A stretch of DNA of 64,000 nt from Apostichopus japonicus (Eukaryota; Echinodermata; Holothuroidea; Aspidochirotida; Stichopodidae): assembly GCF_037975245.1 (NCBI RefSeq), contig NC_092566.1, positions 15,716,001 through 15,780,000 on the forward strand. Direction: 5' to 3'. The notes beneath the pieces are model-generated. The model searched no databases. It saw only the letters and a program-made list of their open reading frames with translations, and was not told the origin of the DNA. This document shows positions 41,068 to 55,755 of the stretch, in pieces. The position numbers and the translations under genes are program-made. The stretch's first letter is position 1. Each line of letters opens with the position of its first letter.

Positions 41068-43303
41068 GTAAGTTTGGGTGTCGCTTTCAGCCATCGATTT
41101 TGTTTTTCACACATGCGTACATGATGTGCTGTGGTTTGGTGACTAGGTCACGAATGAAAAGTGCAGGATTTGGTTAGTTTATCAGGGAAAGGAGGGATGT
41201 GGGGGGGGGGGGGGGTTGGTAGACTGTCAGATTAAAAAGATAGAAAGGATTTTAAAAGATGAATTTTTGTGGTGTGGTTGTTTTCTACTGACTCCGAGGT
41301 GCAAACAGCAAAGTGTGATGGATATGTTTATAAGGCCAAAGTAATTCCATTTTGATTCCATCACAGACCATTGGTGTGTTGCAGAAAAATTGTATCGGTG
41401 TAATATTTGTGCATATCCATACAACATTTACAAATGCTATTTTCTTAAACTTGTAAAACATGGACATTTCCAAATTGATAGTTCCTTCTCCCCTGCAGTG
41501 CAATATTTACAGGACTTGGCCAGTTAATATTTGAGTTAGCTTCAGTAATATGTCTACATGCAGCCCCTCGATAAGAAAATTTTAGCAAGCCACAGAACAA
41601 AATTAGTCACCTTTGGTCAATGGAAATCAATGCGAGTGAAAAATTTTTGACCTTTAAGAACCATCAAGAAGTCATATTTGGGAATATTTTTCAGCAAATT
41701 ATGAAGTTTGTGGGGGAAATATGACCTTTAAAGAAAGAAAAAAAAAGACGTTTTTTTTCTTAATTTTAACAGAAATTGATAAATATCTACGACCTGGCAA
41801 TACCCATGAAAAATGTCACCGTTTGTTAACATCATCATCGGGCAACTTGAATTTCTATTCTATGCTACTCTAAACATCAACCTATGGGATCAAAATTCAA
41901 TTATACAATTCTTGGCAATCTAACTATAATTTAAAAGTCCCATCGCCCGCAAACAACGACCCTTGGCCTATTGCTCGTTGCCGCTAAAAGCGCCATTCGT
42001 CGTAAAAGGCCGAGGCTGCAACTGTCAGAGCTGTCTCGCTAATCAAATTCCTCCGCTAATTGAATGGAATCGAGAAATTGGTCGATTCTTCACCCACGAG
42101 TATGCCAGTTAAAAACGAAGCAATTCAATAAACAATGGCCTGGCTCTGCCATTTGCGGCAGTATATGTGTGGACATTATAATAGTTTGAAAAGGCTCTCA
42201 ATATGTCCCCTTTCAGTAGATAAAATCAAAGACTGCTGTCTGTTTCTGAGAAAGATGAGATAACAATATGCTTCCCCCCTCCCCCCCCCCCCCACACAGG
42301 TAACAGCCAGGGTTTCTTCTATTTTTGGTTTTCAAACTCGTATTTATTTTCTCTCTCTCTCTCTCATTTGGAATCAATTATCATCGCTAGCGAAAGTTTT
42401 GACGTCAAACAGTTAGATTTTCTCGCATTTCGTCTGTAACTTTTGAGAGGCAGGATGGCATTTCTGTCACCGGGGGTCTTGTATCGTCAATTGCTTTAAG
42501 ATGGAGGGTACCTCAGGGTGAAAACAAGTGATCCATGGAAAGGGAACTTATTTAAAATAAACGTAGACTCGCAAGGAAATCGGAGATGACCAAAGTGCTT
42601 CTTTTGTAACGATTCTCGGTAATTTCAGCTGTGGTACACGCCAACAAACGTCATTCTTAGCGGGGGGGGGCTTCTTTGATGAGCAAAAGAGCATGGGAGT
42701 GCCCTCACAGTGGTACATAGATTGTGAAATAATCTTTCGACAAGCCTGGTCAAAACAAGTTCTTCTATACAAAATTTTAACACCAAAAAAAAAATAAAAC
42801 AGTACAGGGATTTTTTTTTTTTGGGTGATAGCAACGTAAGAAAAGTTTCCATTTGTACAACCTGCGCATAACCTGTGTAGAATATTTCAGGTTTGGACTT
42901 TAATATCAGAATGTAGAAGATAATGGCATTGATGGGATATTCTCATGGCTGTAGTCAATTGCCTATTAAACAAACATGCTGGAAGAAAACAAAAAATCTG
43001 CATTTTTTTATAGCATCAAAACCATTTGTGTATGGTGAAAGACTTTCAATATATTTTTTTTTTGGCCTTTTATTTGCCTTTTTGAAATTTGGTGATATTA
43101 TTTTGTTAGAGCATCAACAGATGTCAGTTTTTCACTGTTTACTTACCGACTGACGTACATTGTCATCGTTGTTGTATATCTTACAGTTTTGTTATTTTCC
43201 AGTTTTCTTTCTCTTTCTCATATCATTTTGTATTGGCAAAGATCTTTTCGACTTTAATTCAAATTTTGGTGATAACCTTTTTTTCTTTCTTTCTGTTTTC
43301 TAG
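41068..43303. other. MELK intron 6
   Basis: Contains G-runs (41201-41215) and C-runs (about 42275-42293), a short CT repeat (about 42352-42364) and a complex, less AT-rich patch at 41.93-42.15 kb with homeobox-type and Sox-type (AACAATGG) words. No exon is seen. Confidence 0.8.
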
Positions 43304-46807
<3,504 letters not shown>

Positions 46808-46906
46808 GTCAATCCAAAGAAGAGGATAACAATGAAGGAATTGTTAAGGAATCAATGGCTGATGCAGGGCTTTGATGTCCCCATCGATTGGGATTCAAAG
46901 TGTGAG
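46808..46906 (+). CDS. MELK coding exon 9, end of kinase domain
   Basis: Residues 247-279 (33 codons). VNPKKRITMKELLRNQWL is the terminal kinase subdomain XI, ending near residue 264. The linker toward the UBA-like domain follows. The acceptor is TACTTTAG and the donor is GAG|GTAAAT. Confidence 0.95.
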
Positions 46907-47589
46907 GTAAATATCTCACAATCAAGGGATAGGGGTGAGGGGGTGAAATAACCTGGTCTGGGGGGGGGGGAATCAATGACTGCTCTTTGCAAATGGTACA
47001 GATCATCCTCGGCCTGCCTCTGCTTGGAATGGAAGCATCTCGATTGTGTTTCCAAAATATATTTTCTTTCACTGTCAAATATGACCATGGAACTGAAACC
47101 ATATTTTCTGTTAACTGTTTTGTTGCATGATGCCCAAAAACATGCTGAATACCTTAATGACAGCCAGTAACATTTCAATCTGCACCCTATCACACTCTCA
47201 TAACATGTGTATGTAGCCTAGCCTAAATTTACATATCAGAATCGGGGCTGAAGCAACTACCATCATCGATTCCTTTTTCTTATGTTCCTTGTGAAATGTT
47301 ACACCAGACTCCTACGCTTCCTATGAGGATAGAAAGTGAAGAAAAGTAAAACCCAAACTTAAGAATTTTTGTTGTGACATACTAAGTGAATTTTTGTACT
47401 GATATGATATAACACTAAGGTTGTCCATATACAAAAAAAAAATCTTCAATCTTCCTTAGATACTTCATTCAAAAACCAAGGAACAGTTGATCACATATAC
47501 ATTTATACGGTATCATCGACTTATTTACTAAACCAGGGAACAGCACAAACGTCCTTTAACGCTTCTCTCTTCTTCCTTCTCCCTCGCAG
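46907..47589. other. MELK intron 9
   Basis: 683 bp, with a G-run at about 46960-46970. No other feature is seen. Confidence 0.85.
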
Positions 47590-47781
47590 AAAGAACAGTT
47601 GAATGCAGATTGTATAACAGAGATGGCAGTATACCACAATGTCAGCAAGAAAGAAATGACCAATGCTGTCAAGAAATGGGAGTATAACGAAACCACCTGC
47701 ATCTATTTCCTGCTGTTGGCAAACAAATATAACGGCAGGACTCTACGACTACCTCACAAGACGAAACCGTTAACAGAGAAG
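47590..47781 (+). CDS. MELK coding exon 10, UBA-like domain
   Basis: Residues 280-343 (64 codons). Contains DCITEMAVYHNVSKKEM and ETTCIYFLLLANKY, matching the ubiquitin-associated-like domain that follows the kinase domain in MELK and other AMPK-related kinases and supports kinase folding and activity. The acceptor is CCTCGCAG and the donor is AAG|GTATGG. Confidence 0.94.
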
Positions 47782-48192
47782 GTATGGACAGTTAATACTG
47801 CACACTGCCTCCACTGATTTACCTCTTCCCCCCCCCCCCCACGTCCACAATTTTGGTACATCTTTAACTGCCTACTAACCCTACCAAATCCCCTCCACCT
47901 TACCTCACAAGTTTGGTATACAGAAGGAAATGAACTTTTGATCAGATCTTTTGATTTTCAACAATGTCTGCCAATTCTTATCAGTGTCTCTGAGTTAAGA
48001 CAAGGTTTAATGTTATTTAAACTATGACGTGCAAAATGAAATTCAGGGTATTATTTTATATATTTTTTGTTTTTATCTCAGTTTCCATATCTTTGGAATT
48101 ATTTGAGAACCCACTGATACAAGAGGCTATGTGTTTTCATTTTGCAAATTCTGAAAGATCATCTCCGATTTCTCTGTTTTTTTATCTTCCAG
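47782..48192. other. MELK intron 10
   Basis: 411 bp with a C12 run at about 47829. No other feature is seen. Confidence 0.85.
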
Positions 48193-48704
48193 AACGGAGA
48201 GTTAATCGAGGAACCGGTCTACGAGAATTTCACCCCCAAGAACCGCGACCACTTGAGGGTAGCGGCCACGACCAGCTCACCGTTTACGTTTAGTTCCATG
48301 GAGGACGGCCTGGAGGATATCGAATCCTATTCTCTCTCCGCTCGCCAAGAGAGTCCGATGATGCGACGTCGGCAAAGAGGCGGTTCCCAGCGGGCCTCTA
48401 GACCCACCAGCGAGTACTTGTACACGGACCAAACTTCCAACCCTTACCAACATGAACCTCACAACTCTACCAACAAAGAGAACTTAAGAGACGATGGGGT
48501 GTTCGTCAGACCCTCCGGTTACCCCTTCAAGACACCGAATAAGTACAAGACGAAGGGCGGTCATACAAAATCCTCATCGGTGAAGGGGCCTTCTTCCAAA
48601 CAACCTGTTGTGCCTACCCTATCTCTACCTGTTCCATACGCGACGCCGGCGTCGTCCAATCGTGAAAACCTCTCCTCTTCCATGGACTTTGCAGACATTA
48701 AAAA
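48193..48704 (+). CDS. MELK coding exon 11, Ser/Thr-rich linker with KEN box
   Basis: Residues 344-513 plus two bases of codon 514, the largest exon. It is low in predicted order, rich in Ser, Thr, Pro, Asn and Arg, and has several SP/TP sites (T357, S397 and a later TP). A KEN motif lies at residues 438-440 (48475-48483), a candidate APC/C degron. A second site reads REN. The sequence is weakly conserved, as expected for this part of MELK. The start after TTCCAG and the end at AA|GTAAGC are fixed by the phase-2 join to exon 12. Confidence 0.9.
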
Positions 48705-49283
48705 GTAAGCTTTGGTTGTGTTTGTAAATTGACATAAGAGTAAAAGACTTGTATTCAGTTGTTCATGCCAGTCATTCGAAATTAAACCGTAACTCCCTCC
48801 TCGCAGGACCAACAATTTACTTAAAAGAGAGATCAGTAAATTGGCAACACCGTTCGTTCGCATAGAGTTAGTCAATCTTTCTTGTTTCCATTTTATTCAC
48901 AAAATTATTGAGAATTGGCAACCCTTGCTTAAAGAGGTATTCCTAATATTTTGAACTTTCCTGCCTTCAGTTGTAGTTAGTAAATTTTCGAAGTTAGTTA
49001 TACTTTGAAAATGAACAAGGACAATTCGTTCCAATTTTTAGGTCATTTCTGATGATTTAAACTCGATATGTTCGATACTTGACCAAAGAAATTAAGAAGC
49101 TACATTTTTATTATAATATTTGACAATATCAGCAGATGTTTTGGAGTTGCACCTTTCTAATTCTTGAAAGAAATACTGATAGGAAAGAAAAAATTGGGTA
49201 GGGAAATAATAATAATAATATTTTTTTCTTTAAAAACAGTAAGAATTTTGTCATTTTACAATTAAATTTTTCGAATTTTACAG
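48705..49283. other. MELK intron 11
   Basis: 579 bp. A good acceptor-like site (CCCTCCTCGCAG at about 48795-48806) is followed by an open frame of about 48 codons, but no suitable donor keeps phase with exon 12, so it is not annotated as an exon. Confidence 0.75.
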
Positions 49284-49574
49284 AGCTGTTTCAATGGAAG
49301 ATTCCCTGGACAGAGTCATCTTAGAAGGAGAGTTACAAAAGACAAAGTTTGGCGGTTCGGCCAAGAAGTTATTCGGCAGCTTTGAGAAAGGCCTGGATAA
49401 GATGATGGATTTACTCTCGCCCAAGAAAAGGCTGGACTCTGGTCACATCGTACCGAGGAAGATCAAGGCCTTGTACAACGTGTCTACCACATCATCTCTC
49501 ACAGCCGAGACGGTATTGGATAGATTGAAGGAAGCAATTTATGAGACCACCATCGACAAAATCAAGCAGAAGGG
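49284..49574 (+). CDS. MELK coding exon 12, KA1 start
   Basis: Last base of codon 514, residues 515-610, and two bases of codon 611. GSAKKLFGSFEKGLDKMMDLL resembles the basic segment before KA1 in vertebrate MELK. PRKIKALYNVSTTSSL begins the KA1 domain, a phospholipid-binding and autoinhibitory module. The acceptor is TTTTACAG and the donor is GG|GTAAGA, phase 2. Confidence 0.93.
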
Positions 49575-50273
49575 GTAAGAACATATTTCTGAAAGCAGAT
49601 ATCTATAGATTTATCACAATTTATTGAGATCCGGTGTTCACTGTAGGTGACCCTGCAAGTCAACTCCTTCCCCCCACCCCCCCCCCCAGGCTGTGAAAAG
49701 TTTCTATCTGGCCCAGAAACGACAAAAACCAATCAGCCCAAGATCTTGTACTAAATCTGTTATGCAGGCCGTATAAAGTACCATAGGTTTGAGCAACACA
49801 GCAGACTTCCCTGTACGTTGGTCAGTCTAGGGTATCTAGTTTTTTTTTTTTTTTCTCTGGCAAACTCTTTTGCTTCGACTAATGTTTTCTCTGGCCCTGA
49901 TAGAAAATTAATTGAGAAATCCCCTGAATTTAAATTGCTGTGTACAAAATTGATTATGCACATAATTCCAGTTTTGTCCAATTTTTTTATCCGTTCATAT
50001 AGGTTCTTTTGAGTTTCTTAGTTTTGAAGATGTATTAAATGTGATAAATTTATTACAGGATGGGATTTGGAGGGAGGTGAATTAAAAATATAGGATATGA
50101 AAACAATTTATTCATGTAGTGTGTCTCAAATTTGATATTGGAGCTATTAATAATCATCCCAGATTCAAATAATAAAATTGACTAATCAATCAAGATTTGG
50201 TTTTTGAAAGTTGCGTAGCTATCACAAAACTGAATGTTAATTGTTGTTTTTTCCTTTCCCTTTCGCCTCGTAG
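49575..50273. other. MELK intron 12
   Basis: 699 bp with a C-run near 49672-49688 and a T-run near 49839. No other feature is seen. Confidence 0.85.
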
Positions 50274-50451
50274 ATATCTTCTGCGATGCAAGAAATTGGA
50301 TGATAGAGGGCGCACAAAGGTATCCTTCGACCTGGAGGTCTGCATGCTACCAAAGATGGACCTCGTCGGGATCAGTAGAAAGCGTTTGAAGGGTGACACC
50401 TGGGAGTACAAGAGACTTTGTCAGCAAATATTAGACAAAGCTAAAATTTGA
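50274..50451 (+). CDS. MELK coding exon 13, KA1 end and stop
   Basis: Completes codon 611 (Gly) and encodes residues 612-669, then TGA at 50449-50451. LEVCMLPKMDLVGISRKRLK and DTWEYKRL are strongly KA1-like and close to the C-terminus of vertebrate MELK. The acceptor is CGCCTCGTAG. The downstream sequence is the 3' UTR. Confidence 0.96.
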
Positions 50452-50556
50452 TGTGAGTGCCCGCTGGATATCATATCAGATGCTTTGAAGATTGTGACAT
50501 CCATCCAGGTTTTCGTCGATGACGGATGGTCAAACCATCCAAAGACTACCATGGGT

Positions 50557-50970
50557 GGCATCCATACAGATAATCATGTGGTGCAGCGATTGATTATGTG
50601 GTACCCATACAGATAATCATATGGTGCAACTGTTGATAGGATGGTACCCATACAGAAAATCATGTGGTGCAGCTGTTGATAGGGTGGTACCTATACAGAT
50701 AATCATGTGGTGCAGCTGTTGATGGGTGGTACCCATACAGAAAATCATGTGGTGCAGCTGTTGATAGGGGAGTACCCATACAGATAATCATGTGGTGCAG
50801 CTGTTGATTGGGTGGTACCCATACAGATAATCATGTGGTGCAGCTGTTGATAGGGGAGTACCCATACAGATAATCATGTGGTGCAGCTGTTGATTGGGTG
50901 GTACCCATACAGATAATCATGTTGATTGGGTGGTACCCATACAGATCACCGTGTGGTGCAGCTGTCGATA
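50557..50970 (+). repeat. 43-bp minisatellite in the MELK 3' UTR region
   Basis: About ten copies of a 43-bp unit (GGTACCCATACAGATAATCA, then TGTGGTGCAGCTGTTGAT, then a variable G-rich end). Two end variants, GGGTGGTACCC and GGGGAGTACCC, alternate in the central copies. It starts 106 bp after the MELK stop codon, so it is probably transcribed in the 3' UTR. Confidence 0.85.
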
Positions 50971-53700
50971 GGGACAGCGTTTGAAGTTACCAACCAAGAA
51001 CAAAAGGTCTCACAGTTTGGCAAAAAAATTAGAGCGGGTAAGCCGCAGGACATAACTGGGCCAATATTCGCAAGTGCTAGCCAACACTCACTTCAAGCTG
51101 CTACATGTGTGCAGTCCTTGGACATTGGAAAGAAATGGTTGGACAGTTTGTTTCTACTTTCCAGGGAGTCGATAAATCTCTTTTCATCAGTTGGAGGAGA
51201 TAGGTGATGTGTTTTATGATACTTTTACCTGTGATGTCTGTCGGTTGTGGATTTTTTAATATTGAAACAGTTTGTAAACTGAATGTGTCAACTTTAAGCC
51301 ATTGTGTATCAATATCCAATGATTCTTTTACTAAACTGACTGAGTCAGTAGAGTCAGTCAATCAGCTAAGTAATTAAATTTACTCTTTAATCACAAATAG
51401 TATTAAGCAGATAAGCTAGTTTCAAAAAAAGTTCAAAAACTTATTTCACATTTTGAAATAAAACATGTCTGGTCGAGCTTATGATCAAAATTGTCGCCCA
51501 AATTTTTATTATCAGAAGGTGTTGAAGTATTTACCAGAATCAAAGCAAAAAGGCTAATTTAAATCAGAAATAGAGCTCTTCTCTATGTGAAGGAAGACTG
51601 TATTTCCGTGTGTAGGCAAAGTGACATGAAGGATTTTACATTATCTAGTTGATTGTGATACAAATTGATACTATGGTAGAAGAGCAGGGAAATATTAAGT
51701 GTAAGTTAATTTTATGTAACAGTTTGGAGGACTCAGAACTATGTCTCTAACAAATTGCTATGTTTCCTGTGTACAAAAACTGCTATTCTTGTTTATTGCA
51801 CTTGTAAAGCAATTTCACCACTTTGGGAGTTTGCAATGTAATACCTGATGAGTTATTCCCTTAACAGCAGAGCAAAATATTTATAACAATGATACACTTA
51901 TTTTCTCCCCTGCCCCTACCTCTCGGCCCTCATCCTACAACCTTTGGCATTAGGTCTGCCCATGAACGGTTGATATTAATAGTTCATTTACAATATCTTA
52001 TTCTGCCTTGATTCGTATATGCAATGTAGCTTGGGCTAGGCTAATAAAAAGTGCCGTAAAAAGTGCTGGAGGCCTAGGTGAGATAAGATGGATGATATTT
52101 ATAAGTTCAAAAACAGGCAAACTTAATGTTTTCAAGATTGTTAAGCATTAGTCATTCAACATACTAACAATGCATTTAACATTCAAATATTTGGATATCA
52201 GAAGACATTAGGTCACAATGACAACCAGGTGCTGTAAAGTGGTCAATTGTTAGGTCTCAATATGCTAGAAAGAACAAAATCTGGTCACATTTGATCAGTC
52301 TCTTTTGCACCTCTTTTCAAACGACCCTCCGATGATATTGCCTCACTTTGACTATCAATTGTTTTAAAATTTGAAGCTCAGTTTTAATTGTTTTCGTCTT
52401 CAACTTCCACCTTCCTTTGAAATCAGGACACAGAACAATCTTTTGCATTCTAAAAATTGTGTGAAGGAATTTTGTTCCTTCTTGAAGATTAAAAGATAAA
52501 ACTGAAGAAAAATCAAGTCTGCAATATGATGAAATTGGTGAAATGCTTGTTTTTTTTTTAAATCGGCTTTTAATGTTTTTTTCCGATTTCTTTGGTGTCT
52601 TCCTCAAGACATTTGCAATGTGAATTAAATGATTGATTTCCAAATCTTTTGTGAATTTTAATATATTTCCTGCAATAATAATGAATTTACCATAATAATA
52701 ATAATAATAATAATTAACTTCACTTGTGTCAAAAGTAGTTTCTTATTCTTTTCTTCTTGTTGTCATCAACAATCAATTCTCCTCATCAATTACTTTCGAA
52801 CTTCATTTTTGTTTTATTTATTTTTGTGTGCATATTAAATGTAGTAATTTCTATTCCATAGGGTTTTCTCCTTTTGAAAATGTGTTGTGCAATCCATTTT
52901 GTGATATTCATTTGAAAAAGAAATAATTTGACAAAAAATCAAAAATTTTACACACCTTGCCAATCAGAATTAATATTCTTATTTCTTTTGATCATTGACG
53001 AATACTTGATTGTAATTATAAAATGATAGTGTGAATGATTTTTTTATTGAATTTTTTTTTTCAAAGCATTTAAGTAGTCATTTGTCTTATAAGTTTCATT
53101 TTTTGTATTTCAAAGTTTCGTTTCGTGAATATTCACGATATTTTCTTGTGCTTCGGTTGGCTAATATAATGATGTAATATAGTGATATATATATATGTAT
53201 ATATATATATATTAATGTATCAGCCATCAGCTTTAAATTCTTTCATGTCAGTGGTTGACTTTGATCGACATGTTTATTCATGACCGATATGTTTATTCAT
53301 GACCCCCACTGATGCTTATATGGTGGTGCATTTGTATCGGAGTCACAGTTTTTCTATGCACTGTACATACTTTGAAAAAGTCTTGAGGTGTTGCAAATTA
53401 TTCCTCCAATGTAAATATTATGTACATTTCTTTCATATAATTCTTAATATTCATTCATTTTTTTTGTACATTTTGCGATAATCAGACATCAAATAATTCT
53501 CCAATAATCATAAAGACAGTAAAACAAAAGATGTTGTTGTTGTTTATTTTCTTTTCCAGTTTTAGTTTTATTTTTTTAAATGATATGGTGGGATGGGGTG
53601 CAGAGGAGGGGGGGGTGCTGCTAAGGCATATTCTGCACACTATGGATCTATATAATTTATTCAAACTACTGCTGCTATATGCACGTATGGATAGGTCTAA
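50971..53700. other. MELK 3' UTR and downstream spacer
   Basis: AT-rich; no coding exon is recognised. It contains an (AAT)n microsatellite at about 52690-52713 and an AT-dinucleotide run at about 53187-53212. Confidence 0.65.
51457..51462 (+). promoter_or_regulatory. Candidate MELK polyadenylation signal
   Basis: AATAAA, 1.0 kb after the stop codon, followed by a GT-containing stretch (ATGTCTGG). It is the first canonical hexamer I saw in the downstream region, but no transcript end can be confirmed. Confidence 0.4.
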
Positions 53701-53721
53701 AAGCTCAATTTGTGTAGTGGG

Positions 53722-53999
53722 TCCTAGGAGTGTTAGCTCAGTGGTTAACACCAGTGCCTTTGAATCATAAGGCCCTCGGTTCGAGTCACTCCAAGATTAA
53801 TGTATGTCGTCCAGTTACAGAGTTGTTGACAATTGAAAATTCATAATCATGGACGTTAAATATGAATCTAAGAGGCTGACTTCGGTCAGGTTGCAACTTT
53901 GATAAGCCAATGATGGCATCTTCGCGAGTTCCTGCTTGCAGGAGGATCTAAATACATACATACATACATACATACACGCATACATACATACACACATAC
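53722..53999 (+). mobile_element. tRNA-derived SINE (copy C) with ATAC-repeat tail
   Basis: Perfect box A TAGCTCAGTGG (53734-53744) and box B GTTCGAGTC (53779-53787), then the same body as copy A in the DIRS element, including GACGTTAAAT, CTGACTTC and TTCCTGCTTGCAGGA. It ends in (CATA)n from about 53951. It is the better preserved of the two copies and the reference for the family in this window. Confidence 0.82.
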
Positions 54000-54479
54000 C
54001 TGTACATACAAATATTTGTGGATAAATTATGTTGACTGTCCTTCCTCAAGATGTAAGTCACAGGGGCCGGACTGACCGTGGTCTGGTCCCCCTGGCAAAC
54101 ATGGTCATTGGGGTCCCCCTCCACCAGTTGCCTAGCAGACAATAAAAATGAATCCCCTCCCCCACCCCCCCAGCACACTCCTGGGATGAAGTGTTGAGAT
54201 TTATCCACTTTCTGATCTTACATTGATGATAAGGTCCACTATGTTCGAAAGCGAGGACGTAGAACCCCCCTCGAGCATTGCTGAGCATTGCAATCTTAAG
54301 TGACAACGAAAAAGTTGTGACTCATCACCAAATTGTTGTATTTTGAAGAAAGATGGAGGGGGTTTCATCTATAAACGGTTTAATTCCAAAATAGAGGGCA
54401 GTATACCACAAAACATTTTTTTTTAAACTCTCAAGTGTTTCAAAACTTATTTTGGAAACTATATACAAGTTCCACAAAA

Positions 54480-54960
54480 TATCGGTGGGCCATTCAACAG
54501 AGCACCGAGGCCAAAATATTGCATGCGTAGCGGTGTGCCGTTCAACGGAGCAACGCGGCCTTTTTTCCTTCCTTTTTTCTCTTTTTTGAAACTTCCAAGT
54601 GTTTCAACAATTATTTTGGAAACTACACGAGTTCCAAATATAGGTTTATATCGGTGGGCCATTCAACGGAGCACCGCGGCCTTTTTTTCTTTTTTTTTTT
54701 AAACTTTCAACTGTTTCAAAAATTATTTTGGAAACTAAACGAGTTCCAAATATAGGCCTATATCGGTGGGCCATTCAACGGAGCACCGCGGCCTTTTTTT
54801 CTTCTTTTTTTTTAAACTTTCAACTGTTTCAAAAATTATTTTGGAAACTACACGAGTTCCAAATATATCTCGGTGGGCCATTCAACGGATCACCGAGGCC
54901 AAAGTATCACATGCAAAGCGGTGGGCCATTCAACGGAGCACCGCAGCCTTTTTTTTATAT
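54480..54960. repeat. Modular tandem repeat with CGGTGGGCCATTCAAC core
   Basis: The core CGGTGGGCCATTCAACGGAG occurs at about 54483, 54531, 54652, 54764, 54871 and 54919. Spacings alternate between a 48-bp short module and a 107-121-bp long module. The long one adds GCGGCC, a T-tract, and TTTCAAAAATTATTTTGGAA followed by ACTACACGAGTTCC. Short modules flank three long ones. No function is known. Confidence 0.8.
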
Positions 54961-55221
54961 TTTCTTTGTAAGATTTCGTTTCAATTTGAGCCTAAACGGC
55001 ATAAATGCAACTCTGAGTAGCCTGCTCGAACCCGCACCGAATAAACAAAGGGAAGGGGGAAAGGAGCGACTTACCAACACTACAGGTGTAGTATAGGCTA
55101 CAGTAGGATGCAGTAAACAAGACAATTCTACACGTGTCGTACAAAAACTGTGTAAAGCGGCTCCCAGCAGACTACGAGGCTGAAACTCTAAGCTAACAAG
55201 GAATGTATGGAGTGCATACAT

Positions 55222-55755
55222 ACTTTTTAAGAAAAAGTCGCCCAGGAAAGAACCTGGGCACGAAAACCAAACTACCGAACGACTGATCCGCTCTCAACCC
55301 CAGACCCCTTGCATTGGGACTGTGACTGTGTGATCATCGCCGGGTGTACATCAATTTCCCCCTCGCATATGCATACATTCCCAGGTGAAGTGAAACCTGG
55401 GAACTCCACCAATACAAATGGTAAACTGAGCTGCGGCAAGACAATGCGCTTCTCATGTTCAACCGAAGTGAGTGGTGTGATGGTATGTAGAATTAATAGA
55501 TATGTCCCTATACGTGAGAAGAGGGCGATAAGGAAATCGCTTAAAGTAATTAACACATGGCACGCAGAAAATACATCCAAGGCTTGCTTTTGGAGTTGTT
55601 GTGTTAACAACTTTTCAGACTTTTGACCTCTGTTGACCTCTGTTGACCTCAAATGACATTTTACTTCCACTGATAGTAATATACTTTCTTAAGAAAAAGG
55701 CGCCCAGGAAAGAACTTGGCACGACACCAAACTACCAAACGACTGATAGTAATAT
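55222..55755. repeat. Duplicated 66-bp hairpin module
   Basis: TTTTTAAGAAAAAGTCGCCC, then AGGAAAGAACCTGGGCACGA and CCAAACTACCGAACGACTGA, occurs at 55222-55287 and again, with a few differences, at about 55682-55748. Copy 1 holds a perfect hairpin GCCCAGG-aaagaa-CCTGGGC. Copy 2 is bracketed by a 14-bp direct repeat ACTGATAGTAATAT (55669-55682 and 55742-55755), which looks like a target-site duplication. Confidence 0.7.

Noticed and set aside
48807-48954. Possible extra MELK exon after a strong acceptor in intron 11
   Set aside because: The frame from exon 11 stays open for about 48 codons, but the only nearby donor gives a 130-nt exon that breaks phase with exon 12. Exon 11 joins exon 12 in frame and matches the family without it.
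55272-55670. 132-codon minus-strand frame and its 105-codon + strand partner
   Set aside because: Both lie between two copies of a small repeat module and include the DR4 array. No domain is recognised, so it is not supported as a gene.
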